From the NCBI GenBank assembly GCA_035628135.1, contig DASPKM010000009.1:372001-436000 (forward strand): 64,000 nucleotides of DNA, in the 5' to 3' direction. Below the pieces are notes generated by a model. That model saw only the letters and a list, made by a program, of their open reading frames with translations, was not told the origin of the DNA and did no database searches. The position numbers and the translations under genes were made by a program. Below are positions 8,836 to 16,114 of this stretch, one piece after another. This stretch comes from DASPKM01 sp035628135 (GTDB taxonomy: Bacteria > Bacteroidota > Bacteroidia > Chitinophagales > Chitinophagaceae). Every line of letters starts with the position of its first letter. Position 1 is the first letter of the stretch.

Positions 8836-10292
8836 ATACCCTCCCTTGTTATTTTCCAAATAACACCAGTGCCCGTTTGCGGTTGCGGTCCCTTATCGGT
8901 CATCTTCATTATCCCGAAATCCACAACATACAGGACTTGTCCTGAAGGATCGAATTTTACAGACACAGGCCGTTCCAAACCGCCATGGCCAAGCCAGCTT
9001 GCGGGGCCATTACGCTTACCTCTATTCACTGCAAAATCCCTGATCACTCCGTTGGATACATCAACACGTACTATTTTAAATCCTACCGGCCTTAATACTT
9101 TCCCTACTCCAGGGGACATGTCGCCAAATTGTGCCACAAAGGCTTGCCCCTGGTAGCCAAAAGAATTATTTGTCGAAAAATCAAGTCCGTTTGATGAAGA
9201 ATGCACGCCAAATATGGCGACAGGAGCCGGTGGCGTATTAGGATAATTCTGCAAAACAGGCTTTACCGGCGACCTGCTAGGAACTTTGAATTCCTCATCT
9301 GATCTGATAGGCTTGCCCGCTGAAAAATCCGGCCATCCATACCACATGCCCTGCCGCACCTCCCATAACACGTCGCCCGTTCCCCAAACGGGCCTGCTGC
9401 CCCTGTCGTCGTATCCATTTTCCGTAACGTATAATTTTCCATCGGCAGAAAAAGCCAGTCCAAAAGGGTTTCTGAAGCCCCAGGCTACGAGCTCCGGTTT
9501 GCCACCCTCCAAGGGTACGCGCATAACAGCTCCTGTACAGGGCAGCGCGCCTTTAATAACCTCGCCCGCAGTTGTAGATTTTCCAAAAGCTGAATAAGCA
9601 CCGGTGGTTGCTTTGTCGTTGGCATCGGGAGTGAGCACATTTTCAGATTCATAGTTCTGGCCGGTGAGTGTTATATCGGCGCAGGGAATATCATGAAAAT
9701 CCGGTTTTCGTAACAGCCAACCGAACTGGGCGTTGTCGCCACCTACCACGGCGGAATTAGTAGCAGTACCCTGGCCGAAATAAACATAGCCATCGCGTAT
9801 AACCGGGCCATTGGTATGGTGATCGCCCACGCTGGGCAGATTATCAATGATTGATTTGATTTCACCAGTGGTTGATATCCGCAGTATCTTTCCTCCTTCC
9901 GCTTGCCCTCCCTCTGCAACATAGAAAGATCCATTGTGAAAGGTAATGCCCGTCCAGGGTCCATTCCTGGCCCCCTTTGCAACGACAGTTTGCTTTCCCT
10001 GCGCATCGATGCGTATCAATTTCGGTTCTCCCCACACTTCACCATAGGAATAACCCGTCTCTATTACGTGCAGTTGCCCCTGCGCATCGAAAGCAACAGC
10101 GCTTGGAAAGGTGAAACCGGAAGCCACTAATTCGATTTTATAACCGGGCGGCAAGGCTACATCGGAAGCGTTAAGTGTCCGTTGATTGACTGTTGAGATT
10201 TCTCCTCCCCCTTTGGAAGATCTTAATCGGTAACATCCTGGCAGGCTGATGAGTATAGCAACCACCAGGAGGAAAATGCAGTATTTGCGCAT
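8832..10292 (-). CDS. PQQ-dependent sugar dehydrogenase-like lipoprotein (sorbosone dehydrogenase family)
   Basis: 486 residues from ATG 10292; an upstream in-frame start would only add a leader. The signal peptide ends in LPGC (Cys20), a good lipobox. The remainder is a six-bladed beta-propeller of the soluble glucose/sorbosone dehydrogenase type: LVASGFTFPSAVAFDAQG in blade 1, SVGDHHTNGPV near residue 160 with the candidate catalytic His, and WGFRNPFGLAF near 280. The family oxidises aldoses or similar sugars with PQQ and passes electrons to a cytochrome, which is the next gene (4-base overlap). No pqq biosynthesis gene is in the window. Sugar specificity is unknown. Confidence 0.85.
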   Translation of the reverse strand: MRKYCIFLLVVAILISLPGCYRLRSSKGGGEISTVNQRTLNASDVALPPGYKIELVASGFTFPSAVAFDAQGQLHVIETGYSYGEVWGEPKLIRIDAQGKQTVVAKGARNGPWTGITFHNGSFYVAEGGQAEGGKILRISTTGEIKSIIDNLPSVGDHHTNGPVIRDGYVYFGQGTATNSAVVGGDNAQFGWLLRKPDFHDIPCADITLTGQNYESENVLTPDANDKATTGAYSAFGKSTTAGEVIKGALPCTGAVMRVPLEGGKPELVAWGFRNPFGLAFSADGKLYVTENGYDDRGSRPVWGTGDVLWEVRQGMWYGWPDFSAGKPIRSDEEFKVPSRSPVKPVLQNYPNTPPAPVAIFGVHSSSNGLDFSTNNSFGYQGQAFVAQFGDMSPGVGKVLRPVGFKIVRVDVSNGVIRDFAVNRGKRNGPASWLGHGGLERPVSVKFDPSGQVLYVVDFGIMKMTDKGPQPQTGTGVIWKITREGI

Positions 10293-10357
10293 ATAGCAGG
10301 TTGTGAAAAAAATTCGCACAAACTATATGCCACCCCAATATGTACGAAGGTTCTTAA

Positions 10358-10519
10358 TTAAATCCCTAATGTTATGTCGAGATAATAGCCGCGCACACCG
10401 ATGACCCACAGTGGGTGTGTATCCAATGAAACGTTGATGCCCCGCTGCTGCAATAGTTCAAGCAGCTCTTTGTCCTTCATCTGGGGCCGCGATGCAAGAA
10501 CAAACCCCGTGGCTGGCAT
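10358..10519 (-). pseudogene. short remnant resembling the N-terminus of a longer Bacteroidota protein (uncertain)
   Basis: The gap between the dehydrogenase start (10292) and the DinB start (10671) holds only this 53-codon minus-strand frame; a further in-frame ATG lies at 10480. The C-terminal half (LLQQRGINVSLDTHPLWVIG then VRGYYLD) is protein-like and, from memory, resembles a motif in longer Bacteroidota proteins that continue after it. Here the frame stops at once. It could be a decayed fragment or a chance resemblance. Confidence 0.3.
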
Positions 10520-10670
10520 AAGATAGTTTTTAATGGTCTTTCCTGAAGGTAGGAAGAGGCAAAGGCAGAAAATACGGGAATAACACCGTAGGTATACGGG
10601 TCTGATGCGAAAAGCAAGCAATCCAATTGGGCACAATTGTCATTTGCTTAATTTGCAAAAAAAATCAGGC

Positions 10671-11183
10671 ATGAGCACCGTCAAAACGCAGGCTTTATTA
10701 CTTGAATTGAATACAGAATACAAGGCTACCCGCAACTGCCTTGAAAGAGTCCCTGAAACCCTCTACGAATATAAACCGCATCCTAAATCGATGAACATGG
10801 GCTACCTCTGCCTGCTGGTGGCGGAAATTCCGTTGTGGATAAAACACATGGTCATCGATGGCGAAATAGACTTCGCAACTTTCAAACACATCTCACCTAA
10901 AACTACGGCCGAGCTGGTGGCGCATTTCGAAGACAATATGAAAGCAGCGCGTGAAGCACTGGAGGCCGCAACCGACGAGGCATTGGAGAAGGAAACTTTT
11001 ACATTGAAGGCAAATGGCCAGGTATTGTACAGTTCGCATAAAATGGCGGATGTAGCCACTACACTGAATCACTGGGTGCATCACCGCGGACAACTAACAG
11101 TGTACATGCGGTTGAACGATATAGCCGTTCCCTCCATTTACGGGCCTTCGGCAGATGACAAAAGCTTTACGCCGCCATCATAA
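10671..11183 (+). CDS. DinB family protein
   Basis: 170 residues from the ATG at 10671; the 22 codons upstream in frame do not look like protein. It is a four-helix DinB/DUF664-like bundle with metal-ligand histidines: one early (PHPKSMNMGYL) and two in NHWVHHRGQL near residue 140, the usual HxxxHRGQ motif. Members are thiol-dependent metalloenzymes or stress-induced proteins of unknown reaction. It is a single gene converging on the DUF922 gene, whose stop lies 2 bases after this one. Confidence 0.87.
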   Translation: MSTVKTQALLLELNTEYKATRNCLERVPETLYEYKPHPKSMNMGYLCLLVAEIPLWIKHMVIDGEIDFATFKHISPKTTAELVAHFEDNMKAAREALEAATDEALEKETFTLKANGQVLYSSHKMADVATTLNHWVHHRGQLTVYMRLNDIAVPSIYGPSADDKSFTPPS

Positions 11184-11184
11184 T

Positions 11185-11715
11185 TTACTGCGCGTAAGCT
11201 TTCAATGCCTTCAATTCTTCGGCGATCTTGTTTTCCCAGATAACCTGCATCGTTCTATTGCGCGAAGAATTTGTTTCGATATCGTACAATTCATTGTACC
11301 GTCTCCTTTCGTCCCTGATCCTGTTAAAGATCATTTTAAAATCCGCCTCGATGGTTTTTGGATTGAACACGTATTCCTTAAAGGCTTTCCTTAGCTTCCT
11401 GGCATAGATTTCCGAAATATCAAAATGTCCTTGTTCGTGCGAGAGCACGGCGGAATCGGCTGTCTTGGTCCATGATTTTCTTTTTTCGAATACGCATTTT
11501 ACGTTGATGAAATATGTAGAACTGTTATAGCTCAAAGAATATCCAATGTTCGCCACGGTAATGGCGACGTTCTCCGAGCTGCTGTCGGCTTGTCCTTTAA
11601 AATCTGCCCATTTCAGCTTGTAGTTGGGTTTCCAGGCAATAGTGTCCTGGCTGTAGCTTTTCGGGGCAACGGCAAGTAGGGATACAAGGAGTATCAGGGT
11701 AGTTAGTGGCTTCAT
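11185..11715 (-). CDS. secreted DUF922 family putative zinc protease
   Basis: 176 residues from ATG 11715 (MKPLTTLILL), which gives a clean signal peptide ending KSYSQ. The mature part contains LSHEQGHFDISE, an HExxH zinc-binding motif (here HEQGH), and a Trp-rich start (WKPNYKLKWADFKG) typical of the DUF922 family, which is annotated as predicted secreted Zn-dependent protease. The C-terminal half is helical and charged. No proteolytic substrate is known. Confidence 0.82.
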   Translation of the reverse strand: MKPLTTLILLVSLLAVAPKSYSQDTIAWKPNYKLKWADFKGQADSSSENVAITVANIGYSLSYNSSTYFINVKCVFEKRKSWTKTADSAVLSHEQGHFDISEIYARKLRKAFKEYVFNPKTIEADFKMIFNRIRDERRRYNELYDIETNSSRNRTMQVIWENKIAEELKALKAYAQ

Positions 11716-11848
11716 GGCAAGTATCAAAGATAATTATTTTGGAACCCAGTAAAAAGTACCCATCTCCCGCAAGCTGCGCAGGAAGATGGGTAAGTATGTT
11801 GATGTACGCTTATTTTGTGTATTGTTAAGGTTGATTTATATTTAACCT

Positions 11849-12271
11849 ATGCGAATCCCCTGCACCCCTACCAGCTTATTATTCACCGTGTTCATCGTTT
11901 GTTCGAGCCTCGTATCCTTTTCCCAGGAAAAACGATCGGTAAAAGACCTGATTGGTAAATGGGAAGGATTGGATGAAAGCAAACAAAAAGGCAGCCTGCA
12001 TTTCCTCGACAGTAACAAAGTCGTTATCAGCATAGGCGGCCAGGATACGCCGCCCGTTACATATATAACTGACTTCTCGAAGGATCCTATCTGGTTCGAC
12101 CTGGAAACGAGCGGTCCCGATGGTCAACGCATGCTCGCTAAAGGCCTTTTGCAATTCATCGATCAAAATACAATCAAATGGACTACCTCCTTCAGCGATA
12201 AGCGGCCTTCGAAAGAAGGCAGTGGCAAGGATGATACTTCCATTGTGCTGGAGCGCCAGCGTTCCAATTAA
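11849..12271 (+). CDS. secreted hypothetical protein, lipocalin-like
   Basis: 140 residues with a signal peptide (1-25, ending SFSQ). The mature part begins SVKDLIGKWEGLDESKQKGS, the GxW start common to lipocalin-like and DUF5004-type small beta-barrel proteins in Bacteroidota, and continues with alternating beta strands (LHFLDSNKVVISIGG, GLLQFIDQNTIKWTTSF). No catalytic motif is seen. I do not recognise a specific family; a small periplasmic or outer-membrane beta-barrel is the best guess. Confidence 0.65.
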   Translation: MRIPCTPTSLLFTVFIVCSSLVSFSQEKRSVKDLIGKWEGLDESKQKGSLHFLDSNKVVISIGGQDTPPVTYITDFSKDPIWFDLETSGPDGQRMLAKGLLQFIDQNTIKWTTSFSDKRPSKEGSGKDDTSIVLERQRSN

Positions 12272-12354
12272 TTTGGTGCATATTTCCTTTGTGGTAAGGT
12301 AATTCAACAAGTGCCAAGACCGTCCGGGTAAACTCCGCAATAAAATCAAACAAA

Positions 12355-12386
12355 TTGTTCTTTATTTGCTTCACTAAATATTTTTG
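12355..12386 (+). promoter_or_regulatory. Bacteroidota-type promoter (TTG-N21-TAnnTTTG)
   Basis: TTG at 12355-12357 and TATTTTTG at 12379-12386 match the -33/-7 consensus with a 21-base spacer. The -7 box ends 2 bases before the annotated ATG (12389), so transcription would start in or just after that codon. The second in-frame ATG (12398) may then be used on a nearly leaderless transcript. Confidence 0.5.
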
Positions 12387-12388
12387 TT

Positions 12389-12820
12389 ATGGCAAAGATG
12401 AATCCATACTTGAACTTTGACGGCAAGACCGAAGAAGCATTCAATTTTTACAAATCTGTTTTCGGAGGCGACTTCATGGGACCAATGCATAGAATGCGTG
12501 ATATGCCCGGTGGCGACCAAATACCCGAAAACGAAAAGGACCGCATCATGCACGTTACACTGCCTATTGGCGATGGTGATCACCTGATGGGCTCGGACAC
12601 CGTGCCATCCATGGGCCACAAACTGGTAGAAGGCAACAATGTGCAGATCTCCCTCCATCCCACCAGCCGCGAAGAAGCCGACCGCCTGTTCAATGGATTA
12701 TCTGCCGGAGGAAAAGTGGAAATGCCAATGCAGGATACATTCTGGGGAGCTTATTTCGGGAGCTTTGAAGACAAGTTCGGTATTAAGTGGATGGTCAATT
12801 ACCAACACAGCCAACAGTAA
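12389..12820 (+). CDS. VOC/PhnB-like glyoxalase-fold protein
   Basis: 143 residues with a PhnB-type vicinal-oxygen-chelate fold: PYLNFDGKTEEAFNFYKSVF at the start is the signature of this subfamily, and FWGAYFGSFEDKFGIKWMVN closes the second beta-alpha module. It lacks obvious metal ligands of true glyoxalases, as is usual for PhnB-like proteins, whose function is unknown. Start is either 12389 or 12398; the promoter position favours the latter. The gene ends 4 bases before a bidirectional terminator. Confidence 0.85.
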   Translation: MAKMNPYLNFDGKTEEAFNFYKSVFGGDFMGPMHRMRDMPGGDQIPENEKDRIMHVTLPIGDGDHLMGSDTVPSMGHKLVEGNNVQISLHPTSREEADRLFNGLSAGGKVEMPMQDTFWGAYFGSFEDKFGIKWMVNYQHSQQ

Positions 12821-12824
12821 AAAA

Positions 12825-12856
12825 CAAAACGGCCATCCCCTACGATGGCCGTTTTT
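12825..12856. terminator. bidirectional intrinsic terminator
   Basis: The stem AAACGGCCATC / GATGGCCGTTT encloses a 6-base loop (CCCTAC) and has an A-run on the left and a T-run on the right. It can end both the VOC gene and the converging GIN-domain gene. Confidence 0.85.
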
Positions 12857-12875
12857 CATAAAAGGAACTTGCAAT

Positions 12876-13373
12876 TTAGAATGCCAGTGCGTTCTTTGCA
12901 GAAGCGAGCAACCTTACAGGCGTTTTCTTTACTGTAAACTCCAGGTCGTCCAGCGAATACGCATTCACCTCACCGGTGGTACGCAAACGGACTACCGATC
13001 CGTCCTGCACAAACACTTTAATTTCATCGCTGCGCAAAAAACCTTCGGTCTCTACGCGTGTATGTTGGCCCACGGTAATAGTTTCCAGGTCATTCACGAT
13101 CACGTACACGGTTTCATTGGAAGACAGGTCTTTACCCGAATGAATGTTCATGGAACCGTTGAACACGGAAATGTTCAGTTTTTCAAATGCGTTCATGTCA
13201 CCTTTTACCTCATTCTGCATGGAGCCGGCAGACATTAATACAATCTTCATGTGATCTCCGAAGGAGATGTTTTTCAGCTGTCCCGCGGATATTGTCACGC
13301 GGCCCGGCTCCTGGGCGTTAAGGGACACAATTCCGGCTGCGAGTACAATCAGCAGCACTACGATCTTTTTCAT
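12876..13373 (-). CDS. secreted GIN-domain (DUF2807-like) protein
   Basis: 165 residues from ATG 13373 (MKKIVVLL), which gives a signal peptide ending SLNAQ. The mature chain is a series of short repeated beta strands (VTISAGQLKNISFGDHMKIV, LNISVFNGSMNIHSGKDL, ETITVGQHTRVETEGF) fitting the right-handed helix of the putative auto-transporter adhesin head (GIN) domain found in many Bacteroidota surface proteins. No anchoring domain is present, so it may be periplasmic. Function unknown. Confidence 0.7.
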   Translation of the reverse strand: MKKIVVLLIVLAAGIVSLNAQEPGRVTISAGQLKNISFGDHMKIVLMSAGSMQNEVKGDMNAFEKLNISVFNGSMNIHSGKDLSSNETVYVIVNDLETITVGQHTRVETEGFLRSDEIKVFVQDGSVVRLRTTGEVNAYSLDDLEFTVKKTPVRLLASAKNALAF

Positions 13374-13549
13374 GTTTTTTTGAATTTCGATGGTTGATGA
13401 ATGTTTATGACAGTGCAAAAATGCGCATGCATAAAGCTTTCAACTATTCCCTAAAGCGGGGAAAAGCATCACTCAAAAAAGCATGTGATATACAATGGCG
13501 GGTGTGAAAGGCCTCCATCAAGGATGGCCGGTAGTAAATGTTAAAGCTG

Positions 13550-14518
13550 TTAAGGTTTGATTTGTTTTACCAGTTTAGCTTTGTTGTCCCACAACTTAAC
13601 CATGCCATCTGCATAGCTGCCCGTAATGATGGATTTGCCATCCTGGCTCCATGCTACGCCCCACAATACTTCGCCGCAGGTTCCGGTGTGCAGCAGCTTG
13701 CCGTCTTTTTGCCAGATCCGCAAAGCATCGCTGCCGGTAGCCAATAAGTTACCGTCGCGGCTCCATCGCAGGTTCCTTATCTCTTCGTGGTGGCCGTGCA
13801 TGGTCTTCAACAATGTTCCATCTTCTTTCCAGAATTGCAGCAAGGTTGGCATGCCTTCGTTTTCATGTCCGTAATCGCCGCTGGCAAAAAATTTTCCGGA
13901 GGGATGCCATTTGACTGACAGCACACCGGTGTTTTCTTTCCTGTGCCGGAACATGCTCAGTTGGCGGCCCGAAGTATCGAACACGATGATCTCATCGCTG
14001 CCGGTCACAAAAATGTCTTTTGTAGGATGCCAGTCGATGGTCATGTACGTGCGAGCATTGTGTTTTTTGATCGAGCGTATGATGTTGCCCTGCTTATCCA
14101 ACAACTGCACCACGCCTCTTCCGTCAGCCAAAGCCAGCATGTCGCCTGAGGGCTTCCAACTGATGCCCCGGCCGCCGGTCGTCAATCCCGGCACGGTCGT
14201 AAGCGTGCCCTTCTGTACGTCCAGGAGTTGAATGCCGGTCATGTTGGCAATGGCCAGCAGGTTTTCTTTGGGATGCCAGTGAAGGCCCTTGACCATGCTA
14301 TTTGCCTTGTATGTTTTATACAAACTGTAATCGCCAGCCTTGAACAGCCAGATCGTGCTGTCGTCCCCACCGATGGCAATGTATTTTCCGTCGGCGCTCC
14401 AATCGGCCGACCAGATGCTTCGGGGACTGGCATTTGCGCCGGGATGTTTGCGGCCCGAGAAGGACACCATAGCGAAACTTATAATGATCGCGGCGGTCGT
14501 CCATTTTTTGCTGTTCAT
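13550..14518 (-). CDS. secreted WD40-repeat beta-propeller protein
   Basis: 322 residues. A signal or anchor segment (6-21) precedes about seven WD40-like repeats spaced every 40 residues, each with a core such as WSADGKYIAIGGDD, WHPKENLLAIAN, WKPSGDMLALADG, WHPTKDIFVTGSDE, WHPSGKFFASGDY, WSRDGNLLATGSD and WSQDGKSIITGSYAD. It is a single seven-bladed propeller without a catalytic domain, probably a protein-interaction platform in the periplasm. It follows a small membrane-protein gene by 3 bases. Confidence 0.85.
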   Translation of the reverse strand: MNSKKWTTAAIIISFAMVSFSGRKHPGANASPRSIWSADWSADGKYIAIGGDDSTIWLFKAGDYSLYKTYKANSMVKGLHWHPKENLLAIANMTGIQLLDVQKGTLTTVPGLTTGGRGISWKPSGDMLALADGRGVVQLLDKQGNIIRSIKKHNARTYMTIDWHPTKDIFVTGSDEIIVFDTSGRQLSMFRHRKENTGVLSVKWHPSGKFFASGDYGHENEGMPTLLQFWKEDGTLLKTMHGHHEEIRNLRWSRDGNLLATGSDALRIWQKDGKLLHTGTCGEVLWGVAWSQDGKSIITGSYADGMVKLWDNKAKLVKQIKP

Positions 14519-14521
14519 ATA

Positions 14522-14872
14522 TTAAAGTTTAGGGTTCCTGTTCTTCAGATAATCGCCCAATACCGCTCCCAATCCCACCAGCCCTGTGCTTAACACCAAT
14601 ATTACCGGGCTGCCGAGATTATTCAAACTGATAAGTATAGCAGGCAAAAATCCCGCAAGACTGAAACCAATCACGTATGCGCGGGATTGCCTGGATATCA
14701 GCTGCACTTTTGCCGCGATTACCGTGGCAATCAGTATTCCCCCAATCCCGCCCAATATCGCTCCCACAAATATTCCTTTCCAGGGTATCAATCCGTTGCC
14801 TAATACCGAGCCACTGAAAATCAAAACGCCCGTGATGATACAAATTAGCAAGAACAGCTTTATTTTTCGCAT
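14522..14872 (-). CDS. small four-helix membrane protein of unknown function
   Basis: 116 residues with four hydrophobic segments (5-25, 29-53, 64-86, 88-108) and short loops, ending in a basic tail (DYLKNRNPKL). Gly-rich helix 2 (GAILGGIGGILIATVIAA) suggests tight packing. No family is recognised. It sits 9 bases after the lipoprotein gene upstream and 3 bases before the WD40 gene, so the three (15991 to 13550) look like one operon. Confidence 0.65.
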   Translation of the reverse strand: MRKIKLFLLICIITGVLIFSGSVLGNGLIPWKGIFVGAILGGIGGILIATVIAAKVQLISRQSRAYVIGFSLAGFLPAILISLNNLGSPVILVLSTGLVGLGAVLGDYLKNRNPKL

Positions 14873-14881
14873 AACTGCGTA

Positions 14882-15991
14882 TTAATTCCGTTGCAATGCT
14901 TTCCAGTTGCCGTTCATATCCCTATTGGGATCATATCCCTGTGTATTGCTCAGCAGGTATTCTCCGCGGTCGTTCACCCATGCATTGGTGTAACCCGATG
15001 GCAATTGCACCTGCGATTGACCATCGCTGTAACGGTCTACTCCGCGCATATAATCACTGAATTGATTATAGATGCGGTCGTTGGCCTGTTGCGACTGCTG
15101 GTAACTGGAACGTATATTCGAAATCATCTGGTCATTGGTCTGGCTGATAATGCGGCTGATATGACCGGCCTGGTAAATGCGCTGGTACACCTGGTCGGAC
15201 AACAGCTGAATCACCTGCGCCAGCCGGTTGTAAAAGGGAAGGGTTAGTCTCGCGGAGGTTTTAGCGGTTAACGCGATCTTCCTGCATTCTTCCAATTTTC
15301 CCTTGGGCGCCCTGCACGAATACAAGCTCGTGCCTCCCCAAATGAGGCTGCGCATTTCGCCCATCACAGATGGTGTGCGCATATCTGCCACATCCAGCTG
15401 TCCATAAAATTCTTCTTCATATTCCCGGCCGTTTTCCTGGAATTCGATGCGTATGAAGCCGGCCTGTGAGGAACTGGTGACAGCAGAACCTTGTTGATAA
15501 TTTGTTTGCGGCGGCGTATTGGACACCAGCTTTTCTTCTGCAACCCGGAACGAAAGTCCCTTGCGTTCGGCCTTGACGACTTCTCTCAATCCTGCAATCA
15601 ATCCCGAAGGTGGAGGGTAACCGCTGCTGCCCGCGGGCCCCGTAGCCCATACCGATCGCACATCGGGATAAGATTGTATCATCATGCTGCCATCGCGGCT
15701 TTTGAATATTCCCTTATAACGAATGGGAACAGTGGCATCGTTGTATTCCCAATATAGCTGGTCCTGCGCCGTCCAGCCCTCGGGTATTAAATAGGTGCAG
15801 GCAACCATGCCTGTGCCCTGGCGGTCTATCACTTCGTGCTTTACAAATTTCATAACCTCGGCCTTGCGTTGTGGTGTTGATGAAGGTTGGTTGTTGTTCG
15901 ATTGATTGGTGGTAACGTGCGGAGCTGGTGATTGTCCGCAGGCAGCCAGCAGGGCCAGCAAAAAAAGCCTGAATGCGGATTGCTGTTGCAT
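14882..15991 (-). CDS. hypothetical lipoprotein
   Basis: 369 residues. The signal peptide ends LAAC (Cys18), a good lipobox, followed by a Ser/Thr/Asn/Gln-rich linker (19-45). The mature domain has a beta-rich first half (YLIPEGWTAQDQLYWEY, MMIQSYPDV) and a helical Gln-rich second half (QSQQANDRIYNQFSDYM). A WxY/WVNDRGEYLLSN segment near the C-terminus resembles a motif in other hypothetical proteins of gut and soil bacteria, but I cannot name a family. Probably first gene of a three-gene operon. Confidence 0.7.
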   Translation of the reverse strand: MQQQSAFRLFLLALLAACGQSPAPHVTTNQSNNNQPSSTPQRKAEVMKFVKHEVIDRQGTGMVACTYLIPEGWTAQDQLYWEYNDATVPIRYKGIFKSRDGSMMIQSYPDVRSVWATGPAGSSGYPPPSGLIAGLREVVKAERKGLSFRVAEEKLVSNTPPQTNYQQGSAVTSSSQAGFIRIEFQENGREYEEEFYGQLDVADMRTPSVMGEMRSLIWGGTSLYSCRAPKGKLEECRKIALTAKTSARLTLPFYNRLAQVIQLLSDQVYQRIYQAGHISRIISQTNDQMISNIRSSYQQSQQANDRIYNQFSDYMRGVDRYSDGQSQVQLPSGYTNAWVNDRGEYLLSNTQGYDPNRDMNGNWKALQRN

Positions 15992-16114
15992 AAAGTTGTT
16001 TTTGGCAGGAAGGGACCAGGCTTCTGCGGTGAATTAGTATGAATACCTAAGATAAGATAAAAAAGAATAAATTGGCGGCTGCCGTCAACAGCGGCTATCC
16101 TTAACAAACTTGCA

